Below, piece after piece: positions 8,498-17,329 of a DNA stretch of 64,000 nt. Within the stretch, counting starts at the first letter, position 1. The number at the start of each line of letters is the position of its first letter. The stretch is from AP-15 sp963833745. GTDB taxonomy: Bacteria; Pseudomonadota; Alphaproteobacteria; ATCC43930; CGMCC-115725. The position numbers were made by a program, and so were the translations under genes. The DNA is taken from the NCBI GenBank assembly GCA_963833745.1, contig CAWHZD010000004.1:868001-932000 (forward strand). The letters run 5' to 3'. The notes under the pieces were generated by a model. It made no database searches. It saw only the letters and a list, made by a program, of their open reading frames with translations, and was not told where the DNA came from.

Positions 8498-8914
8498 ATG
8501 GCGGCGAGCTACCTGCTCGACACGAATGTCGTTTCGGAAACGCGCCGAACCCGCCCGGCGTCGGGTGTAGCCGCGTTCCTGCAAGCCGCGGATTCCACGG
8601 AATTGTTTCTCAGCGTGCTGACGCTGGGCGAACTGCGCAGGGGTGTCGCCGCGCGCCGCCAAACCGATCCGATATCGGCAGAGCAACTCAGCGTTTGGGT
8701 GGACGGTATCGAGACCACATTTGCCGATCGAGTGCTGCCGGTGGATGCCGCCGTCGCACGGATCTGGGGCGAGCTTTCGGCGGCCCGCAACCTGCCGGTC
8801 ATCGATACCCTGATTGCTGCGACTGCGATCGCCCGCGGCCTGACGCTCGTTACGAGAAACACCCGCGACGTCGGGTCGACGGGCGTGCCGCTGATTGATC
8901 CGTGGCAAGGCTGA
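8498..8914 (+). CDS. vapC: PIN-domain ribonuclease toxin, VapC family
   Basis: This 138-residue PIN domain begins SYLLDTNVVSETRR, with the first catalytic Asp and Asn. It has the conserved Glu in LGELRRGV, an Asp in LPVIDTLIAATAIARG, and TRNTRDV near the end. These are the four acidic sites that bind the magnesium used for RNA cleavage. A TTG at 8492 overlaps the antitoxin stop, but ATG 8498 is the more likely start. It pairs with the Phd-type antitoxin immediately upstream. It is complete and undamaged. Confidence 0.88.
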   Translation: MAASYLLDTNVVSETRRTRPASGVAAFLQAADSTELFLSVLTLGELRRGVAARRQTDPISAEQLSVWVDGIETTFADRVLPVDAAVARIWGELSAARNLPVIDTLIAATAIARGLTLVTRNTRDVGSTGVPLIDPWQG

Positions 8915-9002
8915 TCTTCAGCCCAGCGGCGAGGCAGAGTCGGTCGCCCCTTGGGCTTCGGCTTTCGCGCGACAGGCGGGCAATTCTTTGAGAGGCTTGA
9001 AC

Positions 9003-9752
9003 ATGATGACCGCAACCAGCGGGTTTGCCGGGTTTCGACCGGCGGCGTTCGAGTTCCTCGACGGCTTGCGCGACCACAACGATCCCGCCTGGTTCAAGCC
9101 GCGCAGGGCGGTCTACGAGGCCGAAGTATTGGCCCCGCTCCGCGAGCTTGTCGTCGCGGTCGGCGACGCGCTCTATCAGGCCGGGTTGCCGCTGGTCGGC
9201 GACCCCAAGCGCGGCATCTTTCGCATCTATCGCGACCTACGCTTTTCACCCGACAAGCGACTGTACAAAACGCATGCCGGGGCGGTGCTGACACGCTCTG
9301 GCGACAAGCGAAACCCCGGTTTGCTTTACCTTCACGTGGCACCGGGTGAGTCGATGGCGGCGGCCGGCTTCTGGCATCCGCAGCCCGATCTCCTCGCGAA
9401 GTTACGGCGCAGCATCCTCACCGATGCCGACGCGTTCCTTGCGCTCGCTGCCCGGCTCGAGCGGGCGGGTCATCCGGTTTCCGGCGACGACCGGCTGAGC
9501 CGCCTGCCGCGCGGTTTCGAAGCGGCCAAGGGCACGCCGGCGGCGGAGTATGTCGCCCGGAAATCGTTCACCGTCCACGCCCCGCTGAGTGACGCGGAAA
9601 TGCAATCGCCGACCATCGTCGACCACATCATCGGGTTTACCCATACGATCACGCCGTTGCTCGAATGGGGCTGGGCGGCGATCGATGATGAGGCGCCGGC
9701 ACCGGTTACCATCCGCGCGCCCGCCCGGCCGCTGCCGAAGCCCGATTTCTGA
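9003..9752 (+). CDS. DUF2461 family protein
   Basis: The 249-residue protein matches the DUF2461 (TIGR02453) family. It opens with GFRPAAFEFLDGLRDHNDP-WF, followed by the conserved KRGIFRIYRDLRFSPDKRLYK block and the YLHVAPGESMAAAGFW segment near residue 110. The molecular function of this family is unknown; members are soluble and widespread. The start is one of two adjacent ATGs (9003/9006), since the frame upstream lacks family similarity. It is monocistronic and convergent with the sdh operon. Confidence 0.85.
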   Translation: MMTATSGFAGFRPAAFEFLDGLRDHNDPAWFKPRRAVYEAEVLAPLRELVVAVGDALYQAGLPLVGDPKRGIFRIYRDLRFSPDKRLYKTHAGAVLTRSGDKRNPGLLYLHVAPGESMAAAGFWHPQPDLLAKLRRSILTDADAFLALAARLERAGHPVSGDDRLSRLPRGFEAAKGTPAAEYVARKSFTVHAPLSDAEMQSPTIVDHIIGFTHTITPLLEWGWAAIDDEAPAPVTIRAPARPLPKPDF

Positions 9753-9814
9753 GCTTTCCAGCCAATCGCCGAGGCGCGCCGCCACAAGGTGAGAGACGAC
9801 CGGACCGGGCCGGG

Positions 9815-10594
9815 TCAGCGGCGCAATACCATCAGCTTTTTGATCTCGGCGATGGCTTTGGCCGGGTTCAAGCCTTTGGGGCAGGTCCGGGTGCAATTCA
9901 TGATCGTGTGGCAACGGTAGAGCCGGAACGGGTCTTCGAGCGCGTCGAGCCGCTCGCCCGTCGCCTCGTCACGGCTGTCGGCGATCCAGCGATAGGCCTG
10001 CAACAGGATCGCCGGCCCCAGATAGCGCTCGCCGTTCCACCAATAGCTCGGGCAGGCGGTCGAGCAGCAGAAGCACAAAATGCATTCCCACAGCCCGTCG
10101 AGCTGCTCGCGCTCCTCGACCGATTGCGGGAATTCGCGATCGGGCGGCGGCGCGCTCGAGCTCTTCAGCCACGGCTCGACGGCGCGGTATTGCGCATAAA
10201 TATGAGTTAGGTCAGGGACCAGATCCTTGACCACCGGCATGTGCGGCAGGGGATAGATCCGCACCGGGCCCCTGATGTCCGCGATCGCCTTTACACAGGC
10301 GAGCGTGTTGACGCCGTCGATGTTCATCGCGCACGACCCGCAGATGCCTTCGCGACACGAGCGGCGAAAGGTCAGGGTCGTGTCGATCTCGTTTTTGATT
10401 TTGATCAGCCCGTCGAGAACCATCGGGCCGCACTGGTCGAGATCGAGCGAAAAGCTGTCGATGACCGGGTTTTTGCCGTCGTCGGGGTTCCAGCGATAGA
10501 TCTTGAACTCGCGCACGCGCTTTGTCTCGGGCGGCGCCGCGACGGTCTTGCCGGGTCCAGGCTTGGAGTTTGCGGGGAGGGTAAACTTGGCCAT
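9815..10594 (-). CDS. sdhB: Succinate dehydrogenase iron-sulfur subunit
   Basis: SdhB passes electrons from the flavoprotein to ubiquinone through three Fe-S clusters in complex II. The 259-residue protein has the [2Fe-2S] ligands in CREGICGSCAMNIDG (about residues 75-90), a distal Cys after NTLACVKA, the [4Fe-4S] motif CILCFCCSTACPSYWW, and the final CHTIMNCTRTCPKGLNP. Length and motif order match alphaproteobacterial SdhB. It is the last gene of sdhC-sdhD-sdhA-sdhB; sdhA ends 21 bases upstream. Confidence 0.97.
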   Translation of the reverse strand: MAKFTLPANSKPGPGKTVAAPPETKRVREFKIYRWNPDDGKNPVIDSFSLDLDQCGPMVLDGLIKIKNEIDTTLTFRRSCREGICGSCAMNIDGVNTLACVKAIADIRGPVRIYPLPHMPVVKDLVPDLTHIYAQYRAVEPWLKSSSAPPPDREFPQSVEEREQLDGLWECILCFCCSTACPSYWWNGERYLGPAILLQAYRWIADSRDEATGERLDALEDPFRLYRCHTIMNCTRTCPKGLNPAKAIAEIKKLMVLRR

Positions 10595-10615
10595 CGCTGG
10601 GCTTCGGTCGGATGC

Positions 10616-12409
10616 TCAATAGACCCGGGCTTTGGGCGGGAAGGCCTGCACCTCGTTTGACAAGGTGTAGAGGTGGACCGGGCGGTAGCCAGTCTTGACG
10701 GCACCCTCGCCGTCGAGCCGGACGATCGTGTGCTTCAGCCAGTTGACGTCGTCGCGTTCCGGATAGTCTTCGCGAGCATGAGCGCCACGACTTTCCGTGC
10801 GATTTGCCGCCGAATGCATCGTCACGACGGCCTGCTCCAGCAGGTTTTCGAGCTCGAGCGCCTCGGCAAGATCGCTGTTCCAGATCATCGAGCGGTCGCT
10901 AATGCCGAGATCGGCGAAGCTGTTGGCCACCCCGTCGATCTTTTTTACGCCTTCCTTCAACACCTCGGCGTCCCGAAAAACGGCGCAATTGCTTTGCATG
11001 ACGCGCTGCATGTCGAGCCGGATCTCACCGGTTTTGCGGGACCCGTGCGACTGACGCACCGCGTCGAGCCGGGCGATCGCCTCTTCGCCGGCATCGGGCG
11101 ACAGCGGCTTTTGCGACGTTCCGGGGCGCACCAGCTCGATGGCGCGGTTGGCGGCGGCACGGCCAAAGACGATGATGTCGAGCAAGGAGTTGCAGCCGAG
11201 ACGGTTGGCGCCGTGCACCGACACGCAAGCCGCTTCGCCGATCGCCATCAGCCCCGGCACAATCCGCTCAGGATCGTCCATCGTCGGACCCAGCACCTCG
11301 CCGTGATAATTGGTCGGAATCCCACCCATATTGTAATGCACGGTCGGCAATACCGGGATTGGCTCTCGGGTGAGATCCACTCCGGCAAAGATTCTGGCCG
11401 TTTCGGTAATTCCCGGCAGCCGTTGATGCAGCACTTCCGGGGCCAGGTGCTCGAGATGCAATAGAATGTGGTCGTGAAGCGGCCCACAGCCGCGCCCGTC
11501 GCGAATTTCGATTGTCATTGCCCGGCTGACGACATCGCGCGAGGCGAGGTCCTTGGCGTGCGGCGCATAGCGCTCCATAAAGCGCTCGCCCTCGCTGTTG
11601 GTCATATAGCCGCCTTCGCCGCGCGCCCCCTCGGTGATCAGGCAACCGGCACCGTAGATTCCGGTCGGGTGGAACTGCACGAACTCCATGTCCTGCAACG
11701 GCAGTCCGGCGCGCAACACCATCGCGTTGCCGTCGCCGGTGCAGGTGTGGGCCGAGGTGCAGGAGAAATAGGTACGGCCATATCCGCCGGTCGCGAGGAT
11801 CACGATGTGGGCGCGAAAGCGGTGCAGGGTGCCGTCTTCGAGGTTCCACGCCATGACTCCGCGGCAGGCGCCTTCCTCATCGGTGATCAGGTCGAGCACA
11901 AAGTATTCGACAAAGAACTGGGCGTTATGCTTGAGGCATTGTTGATAGAGCGTGTGGATGATCGCATGGCCGGTGCGATCGGCCGCGGCGCAGGCGCGCT
12001 TGGCCGGATCGCCGTCGCCGTAATCCATCATGTGGCCGCCGAATGGCCGTTGGTAGATCCGCCCCTCCTCGGTGCGCGAGAACGGCACGCCGAAATGCTC
12101 GAGCTCGACGACGGCGGGGATTGCGTTCTTGCACATGTATTCGATCGCGTCCTGGTCGCCGAGCCAGTCGGAGCCCTTGACTGTGTCGTACATGTGCCAG
12201 CGCCAATCGTCCTCGTCCATGTTGCCGAGCGCGGCGCTGATCCCGCCTTGCGCCGCGACGGTATGGCTGCGGGTCGGGAACACCTTGCTGATACATGCGG
12301 TCTCGAGACCCGCGACGGTGCAGCCGAGGGTCGCCCGCAGCCCGGCGCCGCCGGCGCCTATGACAACGGCGTCGTAAACGTGATCGGTGATTGGGTAGGC
12401 GGGCGGCAT
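10616..12409 (-). CDS. sdhA: Succinate dehydrogenase flavoprotein subunit
   Basis: SdhA oxidises succinate to fumarate using covalently bound FAD. The 597-residue protein starts with the dinucleotide-binding motif VIGAGGAGLRATLG. The His for covalent FAD attachment is in SHTVAAQGGISAALGN. Substrate-site residues lie in FHPTGIYGAGCLITEGARGEGG, HYNMGGIPTN and GANRLGCNSLLD. It is full length. Spacing to sdhD (16 bases) and sdhB (21 bases) indicates a single operon on the minus strand. Confidence 0.98.
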   Translation of the reverse strand: MPPAYPITDHVYDAVVIGAGGAGLRATLGCTVAGLETACISKVFPTRSHTVAAQGGISAALGNMDEDDWRWHMYDTVKGSDWLGDQDAIEYMCKNAIPAVVELEHFGVPFSRTEEGRIYQRPFGGHMMDYGDGDPAKRACAAADRTGHAIIHTLYQQCLKHNAQFFVEYFVLDLITDEEGACRGVMAWNLEDGTLHRFRAHIVILATGGYGRTYFSCTSAHTCTGDGNAMVLRAGLPLQDMEFVQFHPTGIYGAGCLITEGARGEGGYMTNSEGERFMERYAPHAKDLASRDVVSRAMTIEIRDGRGCGPLHDHILLHLEHLAPEVLHQRLPGITETARIFAGVDLTREPIPVLPTVHYNMGGIPTNYHGEVLGPTMDDPERIVPGLMAIGEAACVSVHGANRLGCNSLLDIIVFGRAAANRAIELVRPGTSQKPLSPDAGEEAIARLDAVRQSHGSRKTGEIRLDMQRVMQSNCAVFRDAEVLKEGVKKIDGVANSFADLGISDRSMIWNSDLAEALELENLLEQAVVTMHSAANRTESRGAHAREDYPERDDVNWLKHTIVRLDGEGAVKTGYRPVHLYTLSNEVQAFPPKARVY

Positions 12410-12425
12410 CGCAACTCCCGATCAG

Positions 12426-12839
12426 TTAGCTCGCGGCTCCGAGCGCCAGGGTCAGCACGGCAACGATGCCGGCGACGGCGAGAGCGATGCAGGCCAGGCG
12501 GGCTAAAATCACCAGCCCGAGCCGCGCGAGCTCGAAATGGACGTAATCCTCGACCACGACCTGCAGCCCGAGGGCGGCATGATAAAATGTCGCGATCAGC
12601 AGCAGCACCAAGAGAATCGCCGGCAGCGGGCGGCCGACCCAATCCTGGACGGCGTCGAGATCAGCCCCGACCAGCTGGATCACGGCGATCACAAACCACA
12701 GTACCAGCGGCACCAGCGCCACCGCGGCGATCCGCTGCGCGAGCCAGTGCTCGACCCCCTCCTTTGCCGAGCCCAGCCCGACTGCGCGGCCGAGCGGCGA
12801 GCGCATCGCCGACGCTTCACGCATTCGCGATACTGCCAT
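12426..12839 (-). CDS. sdhD: Succinate dehydrogenase membrane anchor subunit D
   Basis: The 137-residue protein has three predicted transmembrane helices (roughly residues 30-52, 60-85 and 105-130). It begins with the family tract RSPLGRAVGLGSAKEGVEHW and then QRIAAVALVPLVLW. The second helix contains FYHAALGLQVVVEDY, which carries the haem-ligand histidine region and the conserved V-E-DY of SdhD. ATG 12839 follows the sdhC stop by one base. It anchors SdhAB and forms the quinone/haem pocket with SdhC. Confidence 0.93.
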   Translation of the reverse strand: MAVSRMREASAMRSPLGRAVGLGSAKEGVEHWLAQRIAAVALVPLVLWFVIAVIQLVGADLDAVQDWVGRPLPAILLVLLLIATFYHAALGLQVVVEDYVHFELARLGLVILARLACIALAVAGIVAVLTLALGAAS

Positions 12840-12840
12840 C

Positions 12841-13233
12841 TCAGCGGACCCACTGCGAAATGCCCGCGGCCCAGGCGATCGCGGTAAGGACTGCGGTCGC
12901 CCCCAAGACGATCCAGCCGCCGATATAGGTCGCGCCAAGGCCCAGAGCATGGCCCGTATCCCAGACCAGATGCCGGATGCCGTTGCACAGGTGGTAGAAT
13001 AGGGCGGCGGTCCAGCCGAGCAGCAGCACGACCCCAAGCCAGGAGCCGAGGAAATCCTCGAACCCGCTATAGGCCTCCGGGCCGCTGGCGGCGGCAACCA
13101 GCCACCACACCAGCAGCACGCCTCCGACGCCCAGCGCGACGCCGGTGGCGCGGTGCAGGATCGACATTACCGAGGTGAGCTGCCAGCGATAGATTTGCAG
13201 GTGCGGCGACAGCGGCCGCTCGGCTGATTTCAT
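12841..13233 (-). CDS. sdhC: Succinate dehydrogenase cytochrome b556 subunit
   Basis: This 130-residue membrane protein begins MKSAERPLSPHLQIYRWQLT, the standard SdhC opening. SILHRATGVALGVG contains the conserved Ser, His and Arg of the quinone site. The second helix carries LFYHLCNGIRHLVWDTGHALG with the haem-ligand His. ATG 13233 is preceded by AGAAAGAAGG. First gene of sdhCDAB; the 176-base gap to the CitE-like gene upstream would hold the operon promoter. Confidence 0.95.
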   Translation of the reverse strand: MKSAERPLSPHLQIYRWQLTSVMSILHRATGVALGVGGVLLVWWLVAAASGPEAYSGFEDFLGSWLGVVLLLGWTAALFYHLCNGIRHLVWDTGHALGLGATYIGGWIVLGATAVLTAIAWAAGISQWVR

Positions 13234-13409
13234 CCAAAGGCCTTCTTTCTGAGGCTTCTCGGCTGCAGCAACTCTTCGCCTGACCCCGGTTCGAGCGCTA
13301 GCATGGTGACTACCGAGCGGCGGGAGATCTGGGGCATCGCATCCTGGCGAATGTCGCGTTCGCGTGGAGATCGTCGCGGCGCGTGACTTAGACCCGGTAC
13401 CGGAGGGTG

Positions 13410-14336
13410 TCAACGGAGGCTCGGCGCAACCCCGATTGAGTTGCTCGCGGCTGACGGGCGCTCCGCTTCAATCTGGTTGACCGCCGCGGCGATCGCCACC
13501 ACGCGGCGCGCATTCTCGACATGCAGATTTTCGACGAGCCGTCCATCGACCAGCACGACGCCGACACCGCGCGCTTCGGCCTCGGCATGCGCCGCGATGA
13601 CGCGCTGCGACCATGCGACCTCTTCGGGGTTTGGCGCAAAGGCGGCGTTGGCCGGTTCGATCTGTTTGGGATGGATCAAGGTCTTGCCGTCGAAGCCGAG
13701 CGCGCGACCCTGACGGCAGGCCGAGGCAAACCCGTCGTCGTCCGACAGATCGAGGTGGACGCCGTCAAGTGCGCCCAGCCCGTAAGCGCGGGCGGCGAGC
13801 AGGACGAGGCCGAGTGCAGGCGTCAACGGCAGACGATCGGGTGTGTGCAGGGCGTGCAGATCCTTGGTCAGGTCGGAGGTGCCGGCCACCAGAACCCCAA
13901 GCCGTGGACTTGACGTCGCGATCGTGCGCGATTCGAGAATACCCAGCGGTGTTTCCAGCATGCACCAAAGCGCCAGGGTTGACGACGCTCCGAGCGCATC
14001 GAGCATCGACACCGCGCGGTGCACCTGATCGGGGCTTTCGACCTTCGGCAACAGCACGGCATCGATCGGCATAGCAGCCGCGGCGGCGAGATCGGCTTCG
14101 CCTCCCGGTGTGTCGAGGGTGTTGACCCGCAACACCCGCTCGCGCCGGCCGTAGCCGCCGGCCGCGAGGGCGTCGGCCACCGCCCGGCGGGCCGCGTCCT
14201 TGGCCCCGGGAGCGACTGCGTCCTCGAGGTCGAAGATCAATCCATCCGCCGGCAAGGTGCGCGCCTTCGCCAACGCCCGCGGGTTCGAACCCGGCATGAA
14301 CAGCAGGCTGCGGCGCGGGCGAAATTCGGGCGGCAG
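13410..14336 (-). CDS. CitE-like HpcH/HpaI aldolase/citrate lyase family protein
   Basis: Members cleave or form C-C bonds of CoA-activated dicarboxylates (citryl-, malyl- or citramalyl-CoA). The protein shows RRSLLFMPGSNPRALAKAR at the N-terminus, the metal-binding LIFDLEDAVAPGAK, LLPKVESPDQV with the catalytic Glu, and GKTLIHPKQIEPAN. It is about 308 residues from a proposed CTG start at 14336, where AGGAG (14344-14348) lies seven bases upstream. In-frame GTG 14465 or ATG 14420 would add a tail with non-coding-like composition. The substrate cannot be told from sequence. It is divergent from the ABC importer at 14484, which may share its control region. Confidence 0.82.
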   Translation of the reverse strand: MPPEFRPRRSLLFMPGSNPRALAKARTLPADGLIFDLEDAVAPGAKDAARRAVADALAAGGYGRRERVLRVNTLDTPGGEADLAAAAAMPIDAVLLPKVESPDQVHRAVSMLDALGASSTLALWCMLETPLGILESRTIATSSPRLGVLVAGTSDLTKDLHALHTPDRLPLTPALGLVLLAARAYGLGALDGVHLDLSDDDGFASACRQGRALGFDGKTLIHPKQIEPANAAFAPNPEEVAWSQRVIAAHAEAEARGVGVVLVDGRLVENLHVENARRVVAIAAAVNQIEAERPSAASNSIGVAPSLR

Positions 14337-14483
14337 AGATCCGCTCCTGTGACGGTGTCGGCACGCGCCCGCGGAGATACGCCAGGCGGTCGCCGCTGTC
14401 GACCTTTTGCGCCATGGCATGGATTTTGCGCTGCAACATTGGCGGGGAGGAATGTTGGTGCGCACAATTGGAGTGCCCTGTCG

Positions 14484-15416
14484 ATGGCCGCCCCTCCGGC
14501 TGCTGCCCGAACGTTGCCGTATGCCCGATCCGCTCGCGGCAGATTGCCCCGATCGTCGCCCGGTGTCCTGATCGCCGGTGCGCAGCTCGGGCCGTCATTG
14601 CTGTTTCTGGCGTTCTTTTTCCTGCTGCCGGCGGCGACTTTGTTTGCCTACAGCTTTTTGACGCAGTCGGCGCAGGGCTCGGTCGGGCTGCCCCTGACCC
14701 TCGCGCATTACCAGCATTTCTTCGGCACCTCGCTTTATTCGCACGTCTTGTGGACGACGTTGCGGATCAGTCTGTGGACGACGACGGCGGCGGCGATGCT
14801 GGCCTATCCGGTGGCGCTGGTAATGGTCCGCAGCAGCGCTGCAGCGGCGCGGGTCATTACGATGATCGTCATCGCACCGCTGATCGTCAGCGTCGTCGTC
14901 CGCACCTATGGCTGGGAGGTGATCCTCGGCAACGGCCCGAACGGGGTCTTGAACTGGCTGTTGCTCGCCACCGGGTTGATCCACCGGCCGCTGCGCCTGC
15001 TCTACACCGATACCGCGGTCGTAATCGGCTCGCTGCACGTCTTTTTTCCGCTGATGGTGCTGCCGCTCGCTTCAGCCCTCGGCAAGATAGACCCGTCGCT
15101 CGACGACGCCGCGACGACGCTCGGCGCCACCGCTTGGCGTCGCTTTCGCCGGATCACCTTTCCGCTCAGCCTTCCCGGTCTGGCGGTTGGCGGCAGCCTG
15201 GTGTTCTCGCTGACCGCGGGCTCGTTTGTAACACCTGCCATTCTCGGCGGCAGCGCCGCGCAAATGTTGGGCATGCTCGTCGATCAGCAAATCCTGACGG
15301 TCTACGACTGGCCGTTCGGCGCCACGGTCGCAACCGTCCTCGTCGTCATCGTGCTGGCGATCAACATCGCCTCCATGCGCATTCTGGATCGGCGCAGAAG
15401 GCTGAGCGCCTTATGA
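14484..15416 (+). CDS. ABC transporter permease, polyamine/putrescine-type (PotB-like)
   Basis: This 310-residue inner-membrane protein has six predicted helices. The binding-protein-dependent transport loop is DDAATTLGATAWRRFRRITFPLSLPGL, whose EAA-type motif docks onto the ATPase. It resembles the first permease of spermidine/putrescine-type importers (Fe3+/spermidine ABC class). ATG 14484 is preceded by GGAG. It overlaps the second permease by four bases (ATGA). Operon: permease, permease, binding protein, ATPase. The substrate is uncertain; a small cationic or organic-acid solute is plausible. Confidence 0.88.
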   Translation: MAAPPAAARTLPYARSARGRLPRSSPGVLIAGAQLGPSLLFLAFFFLLPAATLFAYSFLTQSAQGSVGLPLTLAHYQHFFGTSLYSHVLWTTLRISLWTTTAAAMLAYPVALVMVRSSAAAARVITMIVIAPLIVSVVVRTYGWEVILGNGPNGVLNWLLLATGLIHRPLRLLYTDTAVVIGSLHVFFPLMVLPLASALGKIDPSLDDAATTLGATAWRRFRRITFPLSLPGLAVGGSLVFSLTAGSFVTPAILGGSAAQMLGMLVDQQILTVYDWPFGATVATVLVVIVLAINIASMRILDRRRRLSAL

Positions 15417-16216
15417 ACAGCCGGCTGACTGGACCGGTTGCCTGGCTGCTGCTGCCGGTGACGGGGGTGGTGCTGGTCTTCACCTTGGCGCCGCTGGTCG
15501 TGACGATCGCGATCTCGTTCAACGACACCGCTTTTGTCGTGTTTCCGCCGCGCGGCTTCACGATCAAATGGTACGGACAAGTCCTCCACGACGGCGAGTT
15601 TCTCGACTCGCTCGTGTTCAGCACCGAGCTGGCATTGGCGGCAACTGCCGGTGCGTTGTTGCTCGGCGTACCGGCCGCGTTCGCGGTGGTCCGCGGGCAA
15701 TTCCCGGGCCGCGAGGCGGCTACGGCGACGCTGTTGTCGCCGTTGATTTTTCCGGTGCTGATCACCGGCGTCGCCTTGTTGCAGCTGTTCGCGATGCTGC
15801 GCTCCGACAACACCGCGCTCAACCTGTTCATCGCCCATGTGCTGGTGACGATGCCCTATGTCGTGCGCACGGTGACGGCGAGCCTGATGCTGGCTGACCT
15901 GACGCTCGAAGAAGCGGCGCGCACCCTGGGCGCGGCACATTGGCGCGTCTTTCGCCGAATCACGGTGCCGCAGATCGCACCCGGTCTATCCGCCGGAGCG
16001 CTCTTCGCCTTCATGGTGTCGTTCGACAATTTCCCGATTTCGATGTGGCTCGCCGACGCCCAGCACAACCCGGTGCCGCTGCTGATCTTTCAGCGTATCG
16101 CCAATTTGTTCGAGCCGTCGCTGGCGGCGATCTCGACCCTTTTGATCCTGTTTGCGATGGCGATCGTGATGGTGGTCGAGCGAGTAGCCGGACTGCGCCG
16201 CGGACTGGCGATGTAA
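15413..16216 (+). CDS. ABC transporter permease, polyamine-type (PotC-like)
   Basis: The 267-residue second permease has six predicted helices and the docking loop LEEAARTLGAAHWRVFRRITVPQIAPGL. Its N-terminal segment contains SFNDTAFVVFPPRGFTIKWYGQVL, typical of PotC-like subunits. The start ATG overlaps the preceding stop, so the two permeases are translationally coupled and probably form the heterodimeric channel. The binding-protein gene follows after 23 bases. Confidence 0.9.
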   Translation: MNSRLTGPVAWLLLPVTGVVLVFTLAPLVVTIAISFNDTAFVVFPPRGFTIKWYGQVLHDGEFLDSLVFSTELALAATAGALLLGVPAAFAVVRGQFPGREAATATLLSPLIFPVLITGVALLQLFAMLRSDNTALNLFIAHVLVTMPYVVRTVTASLMLADLTLEEAARTLGAAHWRVFRRITVPQIAPGLSAGALFAFMVSFDNFPISMWLADAQHNPVPLLIFQRIANLFEPSLAAISTLLILFAMAIVMVVERVAGLRRGLAM

Positions 16217-16239
16217 CCCCAACCAACAGGAGAACAGCA

Positions 16240-17307
16240 TTGAGCATCAAAATCGGGCGGCGCGCCGTGCTTGGCGGGGCCGCGGCGCTGGCCGCCCCGT
16301 TTGCGATCGGGGATCGCGGCAATGCCGCCGAGCGCTCGATCACCGTCGGCATCTACACCGGCAAGCAGGGCGACCACGTCCGCCACCAGATCATTCCCGC
16401 CTTCGAGGCCAAGCACAATTGCAAGGTCTACACGACCTTGGGCGTAACCCTCGAACAGATCGCGATATTGCGCGCCACGCGCCACACGCCGCGTTACAGC
16501 GTCATGTTCGTCGACGATGTTGGTGTGCCGCTCGCCAAAGGCGAGGGACTGATCGAAAAGCTGCCGCTCGACGAGATCCCCAATTCAAAGCGGCTGTTGA
16601 AGCGCTTTTTGTATTACGACGGCTACGGCGCTGCTTTTGCGATGTCAACCGCAGGTCTAGCCTACGGCACCCAGACGACCAAGCCGCTCGAGACCTATGC
16701 CGAGTTGTGGGACGTGAAATTCAACCAGCGATTCCTTATGGAGACGCCAAAGGCGACGCAGAGTCTTTATTTGTTGATCATCGCGGTGACGCTCGCAACC
16801 GGTAAACCCTACGCCCAGGCGCAATACTTGATTGACCAAGCCTGGCCGAAGATGGCGGCGTTGAAGCCCAACGTGCTCAGCATCTACGAAAACGAGACCG
16901 CGGTGACGCAGATCCTGCAAGGGCAAGCCGACGTCGCCGGCTTGTTCTATTCGAAGAGCGTCAACCCCTACAACGCCAACGGTGCGCCGGTCGCGATGTG
17001 CTATCCGCGCGAGGGGACGTTCGCCGGGCTCAACACATTGACACTGGTCAAGAACGCGCCCGACCGCGAGCTCGCCATCGCTTTTATCAATTGGATGCTC
17101 GATCCCGAAGTGCAGCAGGGGCTAGCCGAGGCGACCCTTGCCGCGCCGACCATCAGTGGGCTGGAGTTCAAACCGGATGTCGCCAAATATATTGCCTATC
17201 CCGAAAGCAAGATGGACGAGATGGCGATTTTTAGCCCCGACTGGAACTTCATCAATCCGCTCCGCCCAAAGCTCCTCGAAAAGTACAACCAGGTCTTCGT
17301 CTCCTGA
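16240..17307 (+). CDS. ABC transporter substrate-binding protein with Tat signal
   Basis: The 355-residue periplasmic protein begins at a TTG with AGGAG seven bases upstream. The N-terminus has a twin-arginine export signal (KIGRRAVLGGAAALAAPFA). The mature part has the extracellular solute-binding fold: GIYTGKQGDHVRHQIIPAFE, then SVMFVDDVGVPLAKGEGL and late GTFAGLNTLTLVKNAPD and FINWMLDPEVQQGL. It belongs to the spermidine/Fe3+-type cluster of binding proteins. Tat export suggests folding before transport. The ATPase gene follows immediately. Confidence 0.88.
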   Translation: MSIKIGRRAVLGGAAALAAPFAIGDRGNAAERSITVGIYTGKQGDHVRHQIIPAFEAKHNCKVYTTLGVTLEQIAILRATRHTPRYSVMFVDDVGVPLAKGEGLIEKLPLDEIPNSKRLLKRFLYYDGYGAAFAMSTAGLAYGTQTTKPLETYAELWDVKFNQRFLMETPKATQSLYLLIIAVTLATGKPYAQAQYLIDQAWPKMAALKPNVLSIYENETAVTQILQGQADVAGLFYSKSVNPYNANGAPVAMCYPREGTFAGLNTLTLVKNAPDRELAIAFINWMLDPEVQQGLAEATLAAPTISGLEFKPDVAKYIAYPESKMDEMAIFSPDWNFINPLRPKLLEKYNQVFVS

Positions 17308-17329
17308 GGGCGGCGTTAATGCGGTATCG

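Noticed and set aside
14281..14295. GGTTCGAACCC sequence resembling a tRNA T-loop
   Set aside because: It lies in the CitE-like coding frame (encoding Gly-Ser-Asn), and no acceptor stem, anticodon arm or D-loop could be formed around it.
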